Shown in pieces: positions 27,701-37,400 of a DNA stretch of 64,000 nt; within the stretch, counting starts at the first letter, position 1; each line of letters opens with the position of its first letter. This DNA comes from UBA10438 sp044238605. Lineage in GTDB: Bacteria > Bacteroidota > Ignavibacteria > Kapaibacteriales > Kapaibacteriaceae. Made by a program: the position numbers and the translations under genes. The notes below the pieces were generated by a model. That model worked only from the letters and a program-made list of their open reading frames with translations. It searched no databases and had not been told where the DNA came from. The stretch is taken from contig JBIICY010000001.1 in assembly GCA_044238605.1 (NCBI GenBank), forward strand, positions 372,001-436,000, read 5' to 3'.

Positions 27701-28247
27701 GGCGTTCTTCCCTTCAACGATCAATCGCGGCTCCATTCGGACAGCCATGCGTGGTACAGACAGGCTTTCCCACATCCGTATTGAGAACATCGATGTAATC
27801 TCTTCTCGGCAAAAGATCACCGAAATACACGGTCTGGTGTTGGCAGGTCGTACGATCAACACTCCTACTACATGGGAAAATGTTGAGTGGTTTGCTGATC
27901 ATTGTCCAAACATGACCACCAAGCCTGGAGTGCTATTCATTACCGGGTGTAATCTCCTCGGCCGCCTCCTACGCAGCTTATCTAAGCCTGTCGTGCGGGT
28001 TATCCCGAACCCTCGCGACAAAACAATCGAGCTTGTTGTAGACGTTGCTATGCCCGGTGAGTACGATCTGCGCGTTGTAGCACTCGACGGTTCTACATTA
28101 TGGCATCATCGATTTGAGAACACTGTTGCAGAGCCCACGCAGCAACGGTTTGCGGTAGACATGACCGATGCAGGTCAGGGTGTATACGCCGTTACTGCCT
28201 CTACGATAAAAGAAGCACAGTCATTCCCTGTAGTTTGGTTGCCGTAA
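24732..28247 (+). CDS. Large PKD/Ig-like repeat surface protein with T9SS C-terminal domain
   Basis: About 1171 residues. The ATG at 24732 gives a signal peptide with basic residues then a hydrophobic run ending near HADASAQ; later or earlier starts are possible. The N-terminal third is a propeller-like domain beginning NWYFGQYAGLTF, seen in Bacteroidota gliding-associated proteins. A PKD domain follows (SFQDLSTGSIESWAWTFEGG), then five similar Ig-like units each opening with a cysteine (VCPGV, ICAGA, VCQGE, LCQGA, ICRGD) and a Y/W-SP..GL phrase. The end, from about VVRVIPNPRDKTIELVV, is a T9SS sorting domain. Likely adhesin or matrix protein on the outer surface. Confidence 0.8.
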   Translation: MVCHQRYSFVAYVHVAHIMLCATVIGLCMFMPHADASAQPATSRNWYFGQYAGLTFKNGVAEPLEDGRLSTSEGCASISDPTTGELLFYTDGVTVWNRLHDVMPNGRGLFGDPSTSQSALIVPAPGRPYLYYIFNAAPVTATNASSRCLCLYYSIVDMRQDDGFGDISTKNELLLSDVTEHLTAGADCRGDGWWIITRSRLSRHFYSIHLTRDELRSLPVVSDVGNPLLAVKDAGQMHISPDNRKLVLTSVAGHTQLFDFDGETGKVSKATTVMQSPNGTAHYGAAFSLDGRLLYVATSPEASTSSARIYQFDITRPTNEQIAGSAFLLGEVSGIDSWIAMQLGPDGKIYVGRPGEASLSVIHAPQNYGLAAQYTDNSLRLSGVMRLGLPNIIGPMLIETSQRPVQCALPNANFEQPRIVCAGSCASFQDLSTGSIESWAWTFEGGTPSLSTERNPSRVCYSKPGIYSIQLVTSNLYGADTVATTIRVEGAPSVVLDSVLTVCPGVPFQLKAQGAQSYEWFPPQPLSNPRIAAPSATISSTTRFTVIGASANGCTDTATILVRVPSMSATGDATICAGAAAQLRAQGASSYSWSPTTGLDDPTAQNPTARPSATTKYTVRLTSGSCMVVDTVVVTVLDSFAVDITRPELLCSSDTVTLAASAGTIHEWSGSGVIDRYAPKTRVVLGMNPVDIILLAKSGDCLAYDTIRLEPRLSPTISAGPDQRVCQGESVSLSATTPAPHVQWLSASGVVLDSGTSVTASPKITTSYIAAAISDSGCVTFDTVIVYVTRTPLINAGADISLCQGASKRLLSDGDAETISWYPADGLDNPTAVSPVASPAVTTTYVMRAQIGDCVTEDTVTVYVSRLNLRTSESSAICRGDVTQIKSFGAITYRWTPSAGLSDSTSPSPYARPDTTTTYSVVGFDALGCVQTASVTITVRDTVPIKLIAGSITASAGEDSIGMPVYIEVPPDALPLHVDDFRATLVHDATAFFPSTINRGSIRTAMRGTDRLSHIRIENIDVISSRQKITEIHGLVLAGRTINTPTTWENVEWFADHCPNMTTKPGVLFITGCNLLGRLLRSLSKPVVRVIPNPRDKTIELVVDVAMPGEYDLRVVALDGSTLWHHRFENTVAEPTQQRFAVDMTDAGQGVYAVTASTIKEAQSFPVVWLP

Positions 28248-28274
28248 CTCTGCACGTGCGCCGTAGTTTTGCGC

Positions 28275-30389
28275 ATGCTTTTTCACCACACAGTGCTGCT
28301 CGTTGCGGCGGTACTCTGCTCTCTACCAGCACTAGCATGTGCAATACCGGCAGACACATCACAGGCGCGGCACAGCACAGACAGCCTCCGAACCATCCAA
28401 TCCAATCAGCTCGTTGTTACAGGAACGCGTAACGAAGTTCGACTTAAAGACTCACCGGTTCGCGTAGAGGTTGTGAGCAAAGAGCGCATTGCCAATACCG
28501 CAATGACAGACCTGGGTGACGTCCTCAAAGAGCAGACAGGGCTTATGCTCACAGGTACAGTGCGCAGCGGAATCCAGATGAATGGACTTGGTCCCGACTA
28601 TACATTGATCTTGATCGACGGCCAACCCGTTATTGGCCGTGTAGCCGGCGTGTTAGACCTAACTCGACTATCTGTTGGCAACGTTGAGCGTATAGAAGTA
28701 GTCAAGGGGCCAATGAGCAGTATGTATGGCAGCGAGGCACTCGGCGGCGTGGTGAATATCATCACGAAGCGTCCAGATGATGGCTTACATGGCAACGCAC
28801 TTGTGCAAGTCATCAGCCGGGGCCCGGCTGAGGTGCGCGCTGAGGCAGGATACGGCTCAGACAGCCTGGAAGTTTCTGGATTTGTGAACTACAAACAGCA
28901 AGCCCCCTTCTCGTTATCCCTTGATACAAAGACAATCCCCTATGCGGGCTTTCAGGATGGAACTGCACAGGCTAAGCTACTGTGGAAGTTTCACCGCGGA
29001 TGGAAGCTCACATCATGGATCCGTGGTTTTGAGTCAGAATCAAGCGGTACGTTCATCGAAAGTGTTGCCGGACAGATCGCACAGAATTCAGGTAGTGTTC
29101 AACAGTCCGATGTCTCAAGCACCACAAGCATAGAGTATGCACTTGGCAGAGCTCGTCTGAATCTAACGGCGTATGGGTCGATCTATAACGAACGTTATAA
29201 TTTCGACACCGTGCAAGGCAATGCAGGATCAGTCGACGACCTTCAGCGCCGCATTGGACGATTGTACGCGCAGTATGATGTTTCGTTCAACATGCACAAT
29301 CGTCTCATGCTAGGGGGCGAGTTCTTGTATGACGACATTGCGGGATCGCGATATACTGATTCTGTTGGGTCAACCCCGTTGTACCGCACTGGCGTTGCGT
29401 TCGCTCAATGGGAAGGACTCCCTACGTCATGGATCTCCTACGTGCTTAGCTGTCGGCTCGATGACAACTCAGTTTTTGGTAGCGCCCTAAGCCCGAGACT
29501 TTCAATTCTGTGGAAACCCAACGACCACGTTCGTGCATCAGCCAGCATCGGATCGGGCTTTAAGGCACCAGATTTCCGACAGTTGTTCGTTACCTTCTCC
29601 AACCGACTCGCAGGGGCAGGATATGATCTCCTTGGTGCGCAGCGGCTGGGGAATACACTTGTTCCCGAACGAAGTCTTTCATACGATGCTAGTCTGCGCT
29701 ATGAGGACGGCCACCGCCAACTGTCGTCATCGACGTCGCTTCTCTACAACGCTGAAGTTCGAACATTCCGTAACGACCTCAGAAACCTGATCGAATTCTA
29801 CTATGTAACGTCCGTGAACGGACGAGACGTCTACTCGTACCGAAACGTAGCAGAGGCATACACACAGGGCATGGAAGCAAACCTAACGCTCGCCATAGCA
29901 CATGATCCTACCGGACTCTACACGGTCTCAGGGGGCTATCAGTATCTGGATGCTGCAGATGTACAGGTTCTTCACGCCATAGACAATGGCACAGCTGGAT
30001 ACATCGACAAGCCCCTTACTCGCAGTGAGTACCAGGGACTATGGGGACGATCTCGTCACAGCGGAACATTGCGCCTTCAGTATGACACACCCGATAAACG
30101 CGCAAACATCAACATCCGGCTGCAATTCATAGGACGATTTGGAGATGAAGCGCTCGATAAGAATGGATTCGCGATTTCAGAACCTCCACGGAAGGTCTTG
30201 GACCGGTTGGACGAGTTTGTTCCCGGCTATACAGTTGTGAACCTCTCGTATACAACTACGCTTACCATCAGCGGTCACGATGTACGAATTGGCGCAGGTA
30301 TCCAGAACGCCCTTGATGTTTCATCGCCTACACGGATTCCTGGTTTAGTGGGACGCCAGCTCTACATGCAGACATCTACCAGATTCTAA
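28275..30389 (+). CDS. TonB-dependent outer-membrane receptor
   Basis: A 704-residue receptor for active uptake across the outer membrane. A signal peptide is followed by the TonB-box/plug region: QLVVTGTRNEVRLKDSPVRVEVVS, LGDVLKEQTGLML, YTLILIDGQPVIG and VERIEVVKGPMSSMYGSEALGGVVNIITK. The rest is a 22-strand barrel ending in the aromatic-terminal STRF. No SusD partner is adjacent; the substrate cannot be told, but the plug resembles siderophore/vitamin B12 (BtuB/FepA-like) receptors rather than SusC. ATG at 28275 is used rather than the TTG two codons before. Its last four bases overlap the end of the convergent paaD. Confidence 0.92.
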   Translation: MLFHHTVLLVAAVLCSLPALACAIPADTSQARHSTDSLRTIQSNQLVVTGTRNEVRLKDSPVRVEVVSKERIANTAMTDLGDVLKEQTGLMLTGTVRSGIQMNGLGPDYTLILIDGQPVIGRVAGVLDLTRLSVGNVERIEVVKGPMSSMYGSEALGGVVNIITKRPDDGLHGNALVQVISRGPAEVRAEAGYGSDSLEVSGFVNYKQQAPFSLSLDTKTIPYAGFQDGTAQAKLLWKFHRGWKLTSWIRGFESESSGTFIESVAGQIAQNSGSVQQSDVSSTTSIEYALGRARLNLTAYGSIYNERYNFDTVQGNAGSVDDLQRRIGRLYAQYDVSFNMHNRLMLGGEFLYDDIAGSRYTDSVGSTPLYRTGVAFAQWEGLPTSWISYVLSCRLDDNSVFGSALSPRLSILWKPNDHVRASASIGSGFKAPDFRQLFVTFSNRLAGAGYDLLGAQRLGNTLVPERSLSYDASLRYEDGHRQLSSSTSLLYNAEVRTFRNDLRNLIEFYYVTSVNGRDVYSYRNVAEAYTQGMEANLTLAIAHDPTGLYTVSGGYQYLDAADVQVLHAIDNGTAGYIDKPLTRSEYQGLWGRSRHSGTLRLQYDTPDKRANINIRLQFIGRFGDEALDKNGFAISEPPRKVLDRLDEFVPGYTVVNLSYTTTLTISGHDVRIGAGIQNALDVSSPTRIPGLVGRQLYMQTSTRF

Positions 30390-30868
30390 ACAGGTTTAAA
30401 ACCTTCGAACGCCTGAAGGCATGCGTTGCAGTAATGCAGCGATCTACAGAGTGTTGGGCCGAATGGACTCTTAAGTGTGGTGTTGCGAGAACCACAGTAC
30501 GGACATGCCACGTTATTCAGCACCTCAAGTTCGAGAGCCAGTGTATCAAACTGCTCAGGAGGGGCTAATCCGTGCTTTAGCAGCGCTGCCCGCCCCTTTT
30601 CTGTTACGAGATTTGTGGACCACGGCACATCAAAGTTGACGTCTACTTGAACGTGTTCAACACCCATACCTTTGACCGCCTGCAGAACGTCATTCTTCAT
30701 CACGTCTATGGCTGGGCAGCCAACAAAGGTTGGCGTCATGGCAACGCGAACATTGTTCTCATCAATCACAACAACGTCTGTAATGATACCCATATCCACA
30801 ACCGAGATCGTAGGTATCTCCGGGTCGCAGACGGACTCTAGAGCCAGCAGAACGTCGTTTTTTGTCAT
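30386..30868 (-). CDS. paaD: Phenylacetyl-CoA epoxidase assembly subunit PaaD
   Basis: A 160-residue MIP18/DUF59-type protein needed to mature the iron centre of the ring 1,2-phenylacetyl-CoA epoxidase. The N-terminal domain has LESVCDPEIPTISVVDMGII and TPTFVGCPAIDVM with the conserved cysteine; the C-terminal zinc-ribbon has CPYCGS, a lone cysteine (TLCRSLHYC) and CNAC. The ATG at 30868 lies one base after the paaC stop and has GGAGTGG upstream, so it is preferred over the frame's earlier start. The last bases overlap the end of the convergent TonB receptor gene. Confidence 0.93.
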   Translation of the reverse strand: MTKNDVLLALESVCDPEIPTISVVDMGIITDVVVIDENNVRVAMTPTFVGCPAIDVMKNDVLQAVKGMGVEHVQVDVNFDVPWSTNLVTEKGRAALLKHGLAPPEQFDTLALELEVLNNVACPYCGSRNTTLKSPFGPTLCRSLHYCNACLQAFEGFKPV

Positions 30869-30869
30869 C

Positions 30870-31625
30870 TCACCACTCCGCAGACGGGTCAATGCGATAG
30901 ACTTCCGTCATCTCCGTTAGAAGCGGTTGCAGATGCTCTGTGTGATATCCTTTTCGTCCGCCGTACACTGGTTCTACCTGATCAGGAATGTGGAGTGCTG
31001 CTTCGGTGAGCGTAGGTGTGAGAAACGCCATCCACTGCTGGTAGATCTCCTGTTCTCCAACGAACACACTATCAGCGATCAGCGCAGCATCTGCTTCAGA
31101 TGGCTCAAACATGCCCAAGGCGTATGGCCATGCTTCGCGGAGTGCTGTCTGCATTCGTGCATGAGATTCTTCGGACCCCTGTGAACCAAGCTGCTTAACC
31201 CATGTTTGCGCATGGTAGAGATGATACTTGAGTTCTCCGCGAATCTTAAACGCAAGCTTTGCCAGAGGCTCAAAACTGCTCTGTGTGAGCGCCGTCCACC
31301 TTACGTATTCCGCCGCATCAAACAGGTAGTGCCGCATCAGAGAAAAATCATATTCGCCGTTTGGCAACTCAACAAACTGACAGCACTTCATGGCAGACTC
31401 ATTGCGCATAAACGCAAGTGTGTCTGGATCTTGTTCGTCTAAATGCTCATGCATGATCGCATACATGGCCTGTGCATGACCTAGCTTGTCCTGAGCGATA
31501 GAAGAAAACGCAATGTCTTCCTCAAGAAGCGGACCTAGCCCCGTCCATTCCGAGTGGCGGTGTGCAAGGATGAGCTCGTCATCAGCCATGCGAAAAAGCA
31601 GGTCTTTCACTGCAGGAGCATTCAT
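30870..31625 (-). CDS. paaC: Phenylacetyl-CoA epoxidase structural subunit PaaC
   Basis: A 251-residue ferritin-like subunit that forms the PaaAC heterodimer of the aerobic phenylacetate pathway. The family features are ADDELILAHRHSEWTGLGPLLEEDIAFSSIAQDKLGHA, then the phrases YDFSLMRHYLFDAAEY and IRGELKYHLYHAQTWVKQLG. PaaC itself lacks a working di-iron site and stabilises PaaA. It overlaps paaB by four bases and paaD begins one base after its stop. paaA, the catalytic partner, is not in the window, which is unusual. Confidence 0.95.
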   Translation of the reverse strand: MNAPAVKDLLFRMADDELILAHRHSEWTGLGPLLEEDIAFSSIAQDKLGHAQAMYAIMHEHLDEQDPDTLAFMRNESAMKCCQFVELPNGEYDFSLMRHYLFDAAEYVRWTALTQSSFEPLAKLAFKIRGELKYHLYHAQTWVKQLGSQGSEESHARMQTALREAWPYALGMFEPSEADAALIADSVFVGEQEIYQQWMAFLTPTLTEAALHIPDQVEPVYGGRKGYHTEHLQPLLTEMTEVYRIDPSAEW

Positions 31626-32017
31626 GAGCTCTGTCCTTCTTTCTGCTGTTTCTTGAATGCCTCTACCTTGTTGCGAACCATGTAGGCCCCAACATCACGG
31701 TAGGTCTTTTCTGGTGTTGTGGCAAAGACATCAGAGTCTGTAGTTGCCATCGCAACGATGTCACGGGTGTTTACTACCCATAGGTTAACCGTCTGCCCCC
31801 TGCGACCATATTGTTCCTTAGCCATGAGGAGCGCCATGTCTGCATTGGGTGCGTGCACGATACCAACATGCACATGGTGCGCCCCAGACTTAGCCTGATG
31901 AAATACCTCGTAGGTATGAAACTGATCGAGCTCGACCTTAGGTTCGAGTTCAGGTGCTGAATCAGCATCAATATTCATCCGCGTAACACGCGGATCAAGT
32001 GAAATCATACGTGCCAT
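31622..32017 (-). CDS. paaB: Phenylacetyl-CoA epoxidase subunit PaaB
   Basis: A 131-residue PaaB, the small subunit bridging two PaaAC dimers. Family signs are FHTYEVFHQAKSGAHHVHVGIVHAPNADMALLMAKEQYGRRGQTVNLWVV. The ATG at 32017 is preferred over a TTG three codons before. The first 30 residues (rich in D and E before the family core) are longer than in typical PaaB of about 95 residues. It begins 18 bases after the end of the large T9SS gene and overlaps paaC by four bases. paaA and paaE are missing on both sides. Confidence 0.92.
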   Translation of the reverse strand: MARMISLDPRVTRMNIDADSAPELEPKVELDQFHTYEVFHQAKSGAHHVHVGIVHAPNADMALLMAKEQYGRRGQTVNLWVVNTRDIVAMATTDSDVFATTPEKTYRDVGAYMVRNKVEAFKKQQKEGQSS

Positions 32018-32035
32018 ATCATGCAAACTACGAAG

Positions 32036-34336
32036 TTATTGGACCACAATGACAGGGTAGGATGCTAGGAGTCCGGCGGCATCTTCTACAGCCAAGAAGT
32101 ACATGCCTGTTTCTAGTCCAACGATGTTCATTTGTAAGAGCGTCTCGGTAAAGGCAACTCGTTCTGTTGCAGTCAAGACAACCTGGCCGTGAACATTGCG
32201 AAGCGCCAATCGAATATCGGCCTCCTGGCCAGCAGGCGGCGAAACAACTATAGAAAACGTCCTTTGTGCAGGTACGGGGAACGGGGCTCGAAGTCTCCAC
32301 GCTCCGCCAGCACGGAAAATTGTTGAATGTACTTCAACGTCGCACCTCGAAGTACCGGCAAGCTTTATGGAGTTACCCGTTGTTACAAAAGGGACTGTTA
32401 CCAAAGAACATGTATCCTGCAACGCAAGGGTGTCTTTTACGAGACCCATATCCTGAGCCGAAGCACAAACACGTATCGAACTCGCACCGCTCGGAGGTAT
32501 AATCACAGGAAACTGCGCACGTGGTACAGAAAAATAGACGTTTCCGATAAAGTGCGCTTCAGTTATCACGAGGTTTTCATTGGTGGACCGATTTCGAATA
32601 ATGACATCGCGACACGCCAGCGCACCCACATCGTGAGCCTCAACAACGTATTCATTTGACGAACCGGCATCGAATACAAACTGGGCCTTGTTTCGAGTAT
32701 TCAGCACCGTTACCTGGATGGTGTCCGACGATCCTGCGCAGCCATTGCTGTCCAGGACATCAACCGTATACGTGCCACTGGCAGACACCCTAATCTCTGA
32801 TGTTGTTTCACCACTTGACCAGCGATACTGATTGTACTGTCGTGACGTTCCGAGTGTAACTGTATCATCTAGACACAACACCAGATTCCGGCTTGCAGTT
32901 ATCGTTGCTTTCGGGTTGGGATTAACCGTTATGGTTATTGCCGAAGTGGTTATTGTGCAGCCGGCACTATCGAGCACAGTACACGTGTATGTTCCGCCCC
33001 CTTTCACAACGATAGACCGCGTTGTATCACCCGTGCTCCAACGCTGTTGACGTAGCGGACCTGACACCGAAAGCGTTGCGGTGTCGCCTTCGCAGAGTGC
33101 GGTTTTCGAGGCAGAGATTATTGGTCTAAATGTGCTTTTGGATGCGATACGAATCGTATCAGCAACAAAGACGCAGGTCAATGAGTCGTACGCACGGACG
33201 ACATACGTACCTGTATCGCGAATCACGCGAGCACTTGCAATGACGTTGTCGCTCCACCGATAATCACCGAATGGTCCACGAGCTTGGACGTAGATCGAGT
33301 CGTCAGGACAGAGATACACAATCGGATCTGGTGGATCAATGGTAATACTCGAACTGCTAGAGTTAAAGTTTGACCTATAGATACCTTCTCCTACAGCCCA
33401 GCCAAGTGTGTCGTTGAGAAAGTAGATGTCGTCGATGTTGCCTCGAATACCGCAGTTACGCAGCGTCCAGGTGTCGCCGGCATCTTCGGTGTAGAGCACA
33501 GTTCTACTGTCCCCTACGCCCCATCCGATTCGTTCAGACAGCAGAAAGCACCCAAACATGTTCCTGCGCGTCTGATATTCTCTCCACGATACACCTCCAT
33601 CTCTACTGTACCGCAGTGAACCCACGTTTCGAGTTTGCCCATCGCAATCCTGACCAGACGTAGGCAAAAGTATCGATCGTCCGAAAACAGAGATCTCTTC
33701 CGTCCAGTACCGTGGGCCGGTATTTGAAAACTTGTACCACGTTCTGCCAAAGTCCATTGTTTGCCAAAGCACACCGCTGCTAACAGCCCAACCTGATCCG
33801 TCATTATAAAGGTATCCATCACTTAAGCCACTGCTTGGCTCGTTACCATAAAAGACAGTCCAATTGCGCCCACCATCCGACGTACGATAGAACGCTTGGG
33901 TGCCGTCGATACACCCCCCAACAAAGTACATTCCAATACGGTCATTGAGCCAATAGGAGCCCCATCCCTTATCCTGGACCATAGGTGTTGGCGTGATGTC
34001 TATCCAGCTTGCTCCACCATCATCTGAACGAAACACACCTCCCTGACCAGAAACAAATCCTGTACGTTCGTTGATGAACTGAACATACTCTAGAAAAGCA
34101 CCAGGTATAGTGTTGCCCTGCCACGTTTTGCCGCCATCGTTTGTACGCACGATGTGCCCTTCCATACTGCACGCCCAACCAAGATTAGGGTTGGAAGGTA
34201 GAAAGAATACATCTAGGTAGTAGCCACTGGAAAAAGGTTGTGGCAGTCGTACCTCTAGCCACTGTGCATCGGAAATCGATGCTGACAATGCCAAGAGAAT
34301 CACTGCAACTATAGTCTTATGGAAAGCTTGTACCAT
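32036..34336 (-). CDS. Secreted Asp-box/Ig-like protein with T9SS C-terminal domain
   Basis: A 766-residue exported protein starting at ATG 34336 with signal peptide TIVAVILLALSASISDAQ. The N-terminal half is a YCF48/Asp-box-like propeller with TNDGGKTW, SDDGGASW, TSDGGRNW, SRDGGVSW and TEDAGDTW. After it come three Ig-like units opening with YLCPDDS, LCEGDT and LCLDDT, each with a W-S-G/T-GE/DTT phrase, and then an ASPM/SPD-2-like fold (VIRNRSTNENLVITEAHF). The last 85 residues are a T9SS domain (VPAQRTFSIVVSPPAGQ ... GLETGMYFLAV). paaB follows after 18 bases; the upstream T9SS gene is separated by a terminator. Confidence 0.82.
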   Translation of the reverse strand: MVQAFHKTIVAVILLALSASISDAQWLEVRLPQPFSSGYYLDVFFLPSNPNLGWACSMEGHIVRTNDGGKTWQGNTIPGAFLEYVQFINERTGFVSGQGGVFRSDDGGASWIDITPTPMVQDKGWGSYWLNDRIGMYFVGGCIDGTQAFYRTSDGGRNWTVFYGNEPSSGLSDGYLYNDGSGWAVSSGVLWQTMDFGRTWYKFSNTGPRYWTEEISVFGRSILLPTSGQDCDGQTRNVGSLRYSRDGGVSWREYQTRRNMFGCFLLSERIGWGVGDSRTVLYTEDAGDTWTLRNCGIRGNIDDIYFLNDTLGWAVGEGIYRSNFNSSSSSITIDPPDPIVYLCPDDSIYVQARGPFGDYRWSDNVIASARVIRDTGTYVVRAYDSLTCVFVADTIRIASKSTFRPIISASKTALCEGDTATLSVSGPLRQQRWSTGDTTRSIVVKGGGTYTCTVLDSAGCTITTSAITITVNPNPKATITASRNLVLCLDDTVTLGTSRQYNQYRWSSGETTSEIRVSASGTYTVDVLDSNGCAGSSDTIQVTVLNTRNKAQFVFDAGSSNEYVVEAHDVGALACRDVIIRNRSTNENLVITEAHFIGNVYFSVPRAQFPVIIPPSGASSIRVCASAQDMGLVKDTLALQDTCSLVTVPFVTTGNSIKLAGTSRCDVEVHSTIFRAGGAWRLRAPFPVPAQRTFSIVVSPPAGQEADIRLALRNVHGQVVLTATERVAFTETLLQMNIVGLETGMYFLAVEDAAGLLASYPVIVVQ

Positions 34337-34384
34337 GGGTGTAGGACTGACGAATCCGGATACTGTTTCATTGTTGTACAAAAT

Positions 34385-34414
34385 AAAAAAGGGGACGCAC
34401 CGAAGTGCGCCCCC
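34385..34414 (-). terminator. Terminator with a TTCG-loop hairpin
   Basis: Read on the minus strand, GGGGGCGCAC-TTCG-GTGCGTCCCC is followed by TTTTTT. The stem has ten pairs with one mismatch and the very stable TTCG tetraloop. It lies just after the stop of the large Ig-repeat gene at 34441 and before the next minus-strand gene. The left arm contains the AGGGGGC motif common in this window. Confidence 0.9.
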
Positions 34415-34440
34415 TTGTCCGGAACCCCGGAATATCATGC

Positions 34441-37400
34441 TTACTGACGTACTACGCTAACAACCCATGTGTTGCTGCCGGATGTTACGGCAACGTTGTA
34501 CACACCTGAAGCAAGGTTTGTCATGTCGATCGATGTACCGAAGGCTGCACCTGATGCAACTTCGTTTACCGAAAGAACACGCTCACCGAGAGCATTTGTG
34601 ATGTCAACGCGAACAGCACCTGTAAGAGCAAGTGTTGTTGTGATCGTTGCACGACCACTTGTAGGGTTTGGATAGACTGTCATTACTGTTTCACCAGCAA
34701 CAACGTCTTCGTTAACACCTGTGAACACAACTTCAAATTCGTCTGAAGTTGATGTGCAACCAGGAACCTTTACAGTAGCTGTGTACACACCAGGCATTGA
34801 AACCTTGTACTGATTTTGATCAGCACCAACGATTTCTGCACCGTTGCGGCTCCATGACCATCCATCAACATTTGAAGCTGTTGTCTTTGCTGTGAGAACA
34901 TCGCCTTCGCGAGAGATCATCGGCTTGCCAGGTGCTTCGTTTACTACAACCTTAACTACAGTTGAAGCTACTGGGCAGTTTGTTGTTCTGTCGATAACAG
35001 TTACGAAGTAGTCACCTGCTTCTGTAACAGTTACTTCCTTGCCATTTGAGCCGTTTGACCATACATATGAATTGAAGCCATCGTTAGCAACAAGCTTTAC
35101 TGAACCGCCTGTGCAGAATGTTGCTGAACCAACAACTGATACAACTGGCTTCACAACTGGTGGAGTCTTTACGCCTACACTTGCAGATGCACCAGAGCAA
35201 CCAAAGATGTCAACTACTTGACATGTTACTGTATCTGTAGCCTTGATCACAATCGTACGCTCAGTTGCATATGTGTTACCGGCTGTAGATGTCCATGCAT
35301 ATGATGCATATCCTGCAGGAGCTGTTACAACTACGCTGTCGCCTGCACAGAAGTTGACATTGCCAGTTACTGTGAGTTCTGGCTTTGGTGATGGGTTTAC
35401 AGTAACATCAATTTCAGCTGATGTGCCTGTGCATCCGTTGTTGTCAGCAACTGTAACTGTGTAGTTACCAGACTTTGTTGCCGTGATCGACTGCGTTGTT
35501 TCGCCTGTTGACCAGCTATATGCGTTGAACCCTGTAGGTGCTGTAAGTACAACACTTCCGCCTTCGCAGAACGTAGTTGGGCCGCTAAGAGCGATTGTTG
35601 GCTGAGGTCCGGCAAGAACATTGAGCGTAACCATGCTTGATGTGTCTGAGCAACCGTTTGTGTTTGTAACGATGCACCAGTACTGTCCAGATGTGCGAGC
35701 TACGATGCAGCGCGCTGTTTCGCCTGTGTTCCATACATACTTCGTAAAGCCAATTGGAGCGCAGATCGTGATGTCGCCCGTTGGGCAGAATGTTGTTGGG
35801 CCTGAAACGCTTAACGTTGCATTTGGAAGGGCATTAACTGTTACACTCATTGTGTTGCGAACTGTGCAGCCAAAGCTGTTAGTTTCTGCAACTGTAAGTG
35901 TAGCTGACCCTGGAAGTGTCCATTCTACTGCTACGTTTGGTGTACCTTGTCCAGCACGGATAACGTTGCCGCCTGTGAGAGTCCAGCTGTACGAGTTGCC
36001 CGGAACACCAGCTGTGCTGTAGTTCTCAACTGTGTTCTGACATGCTACTGCTGCACCAACAACCTTTGGTTCTGGAAGTGGGTTAACCACAACGTTAAGT
36101 GTACCTGTGCTCTCGCAGCCGAAGCTTGATGTGTGCTTCAGTGTGATTGTTCCTGTTGCGGGGCTTATGTTGCTCCACTGGACGTTGATTGACGGTGTGT
36201 TTGTAGCACCGATGATCGCGCCGCCTGATACTGTCCAAGCATACGAGATTGTTCCTGAGCTTGCAGTCTGTGTTGGGATGCTGCTGCTGTAGGTAGTCGT
36301 GTTAATCGTAGCTGGGTTGTCTGTGAGATCAGTTGCGCAAACAGACGCTGGTCCAGTGATAACTGGAGTTGGAGGAACCGGACGTACGTTAACAGATGTA
36401 GCCATTGTAGCATTACATGTGGCTGGCAGAACGTCGATAACGTTTTCTGTTACCTGTACAATTCCTGTGTTTGCGTTAGGCCATACTGGAGCAGTCCATG
36501 AAACACGAACTGTGTTGGCTGCAACTTGTGTGAACGTACCACCGATAACAGTCCAGCTGTACGAGTTACCCGTTACAAGTGCTGTTGTGTAGTCATGTGT
36601 GACGTTCGAACATGGAGAAACGTTTCCAGTTACCACTGGAAGCGGGTTGCTGCGGATGTTGATCGAATCAAGGTCAACAGTTGAGCATACAGAACCAGGA
36701 ACTGTTTCGCGGCATGATACCGTGCCCACGCCTGATGTTCCCCACTGAACTGTGATTGCGCTTGTGTTTTGACCAGAAAGGATAGTTCCGTTTGTAACTG
36801 TCCATTGGAACACGTTACCTGGGGTAGCACCTACCAAATATGAATGTGTAGAGCTCTGACATACTACACCTGGGCGACGCGTTGTAGGGTTACCATATCC
36901 CGTACCTGATGTTACGTTTGGTGTAGGAACTGGATTGACAATAACAGTTGCTGATGCTGTTGCGCTACATACGCCACCGATAGCTGTTTCTGTTACTGAA
37001 ACTGTTGCGTTTCCTGTCTGGATCCAACGAACGTTGATGAAGTTTGATCCAGGAGGTGCGCCACCAATGTTTACCCAGTTTGCAAGCGGTGTGATGTTCC
37101 ACACGAAGTTGCTACCTGGAACTGCTGGTGTCGAATATGTGTGCTCAGTGTTGATACACACAACGTTTGGACCACCAACTGCAGGCGTTGGAGTGCGGCT
37201 CACAGCAACGTTAGTTGTTGTGCCCGTTACGTTTCCAAAGTTGTTGCGTGTGATCGTCAACGATTGGTTGCCTTGGTTCTGCCACTGAACGGTGATCGAT
37301 GGCGTACCATTGCCAGTAACGAAGAAACCTCCGACTACTGTCCATGTGTACGACACACCACCACCAACACCGAGGTTCTCAGTGTTGTATGTGATCTGCT

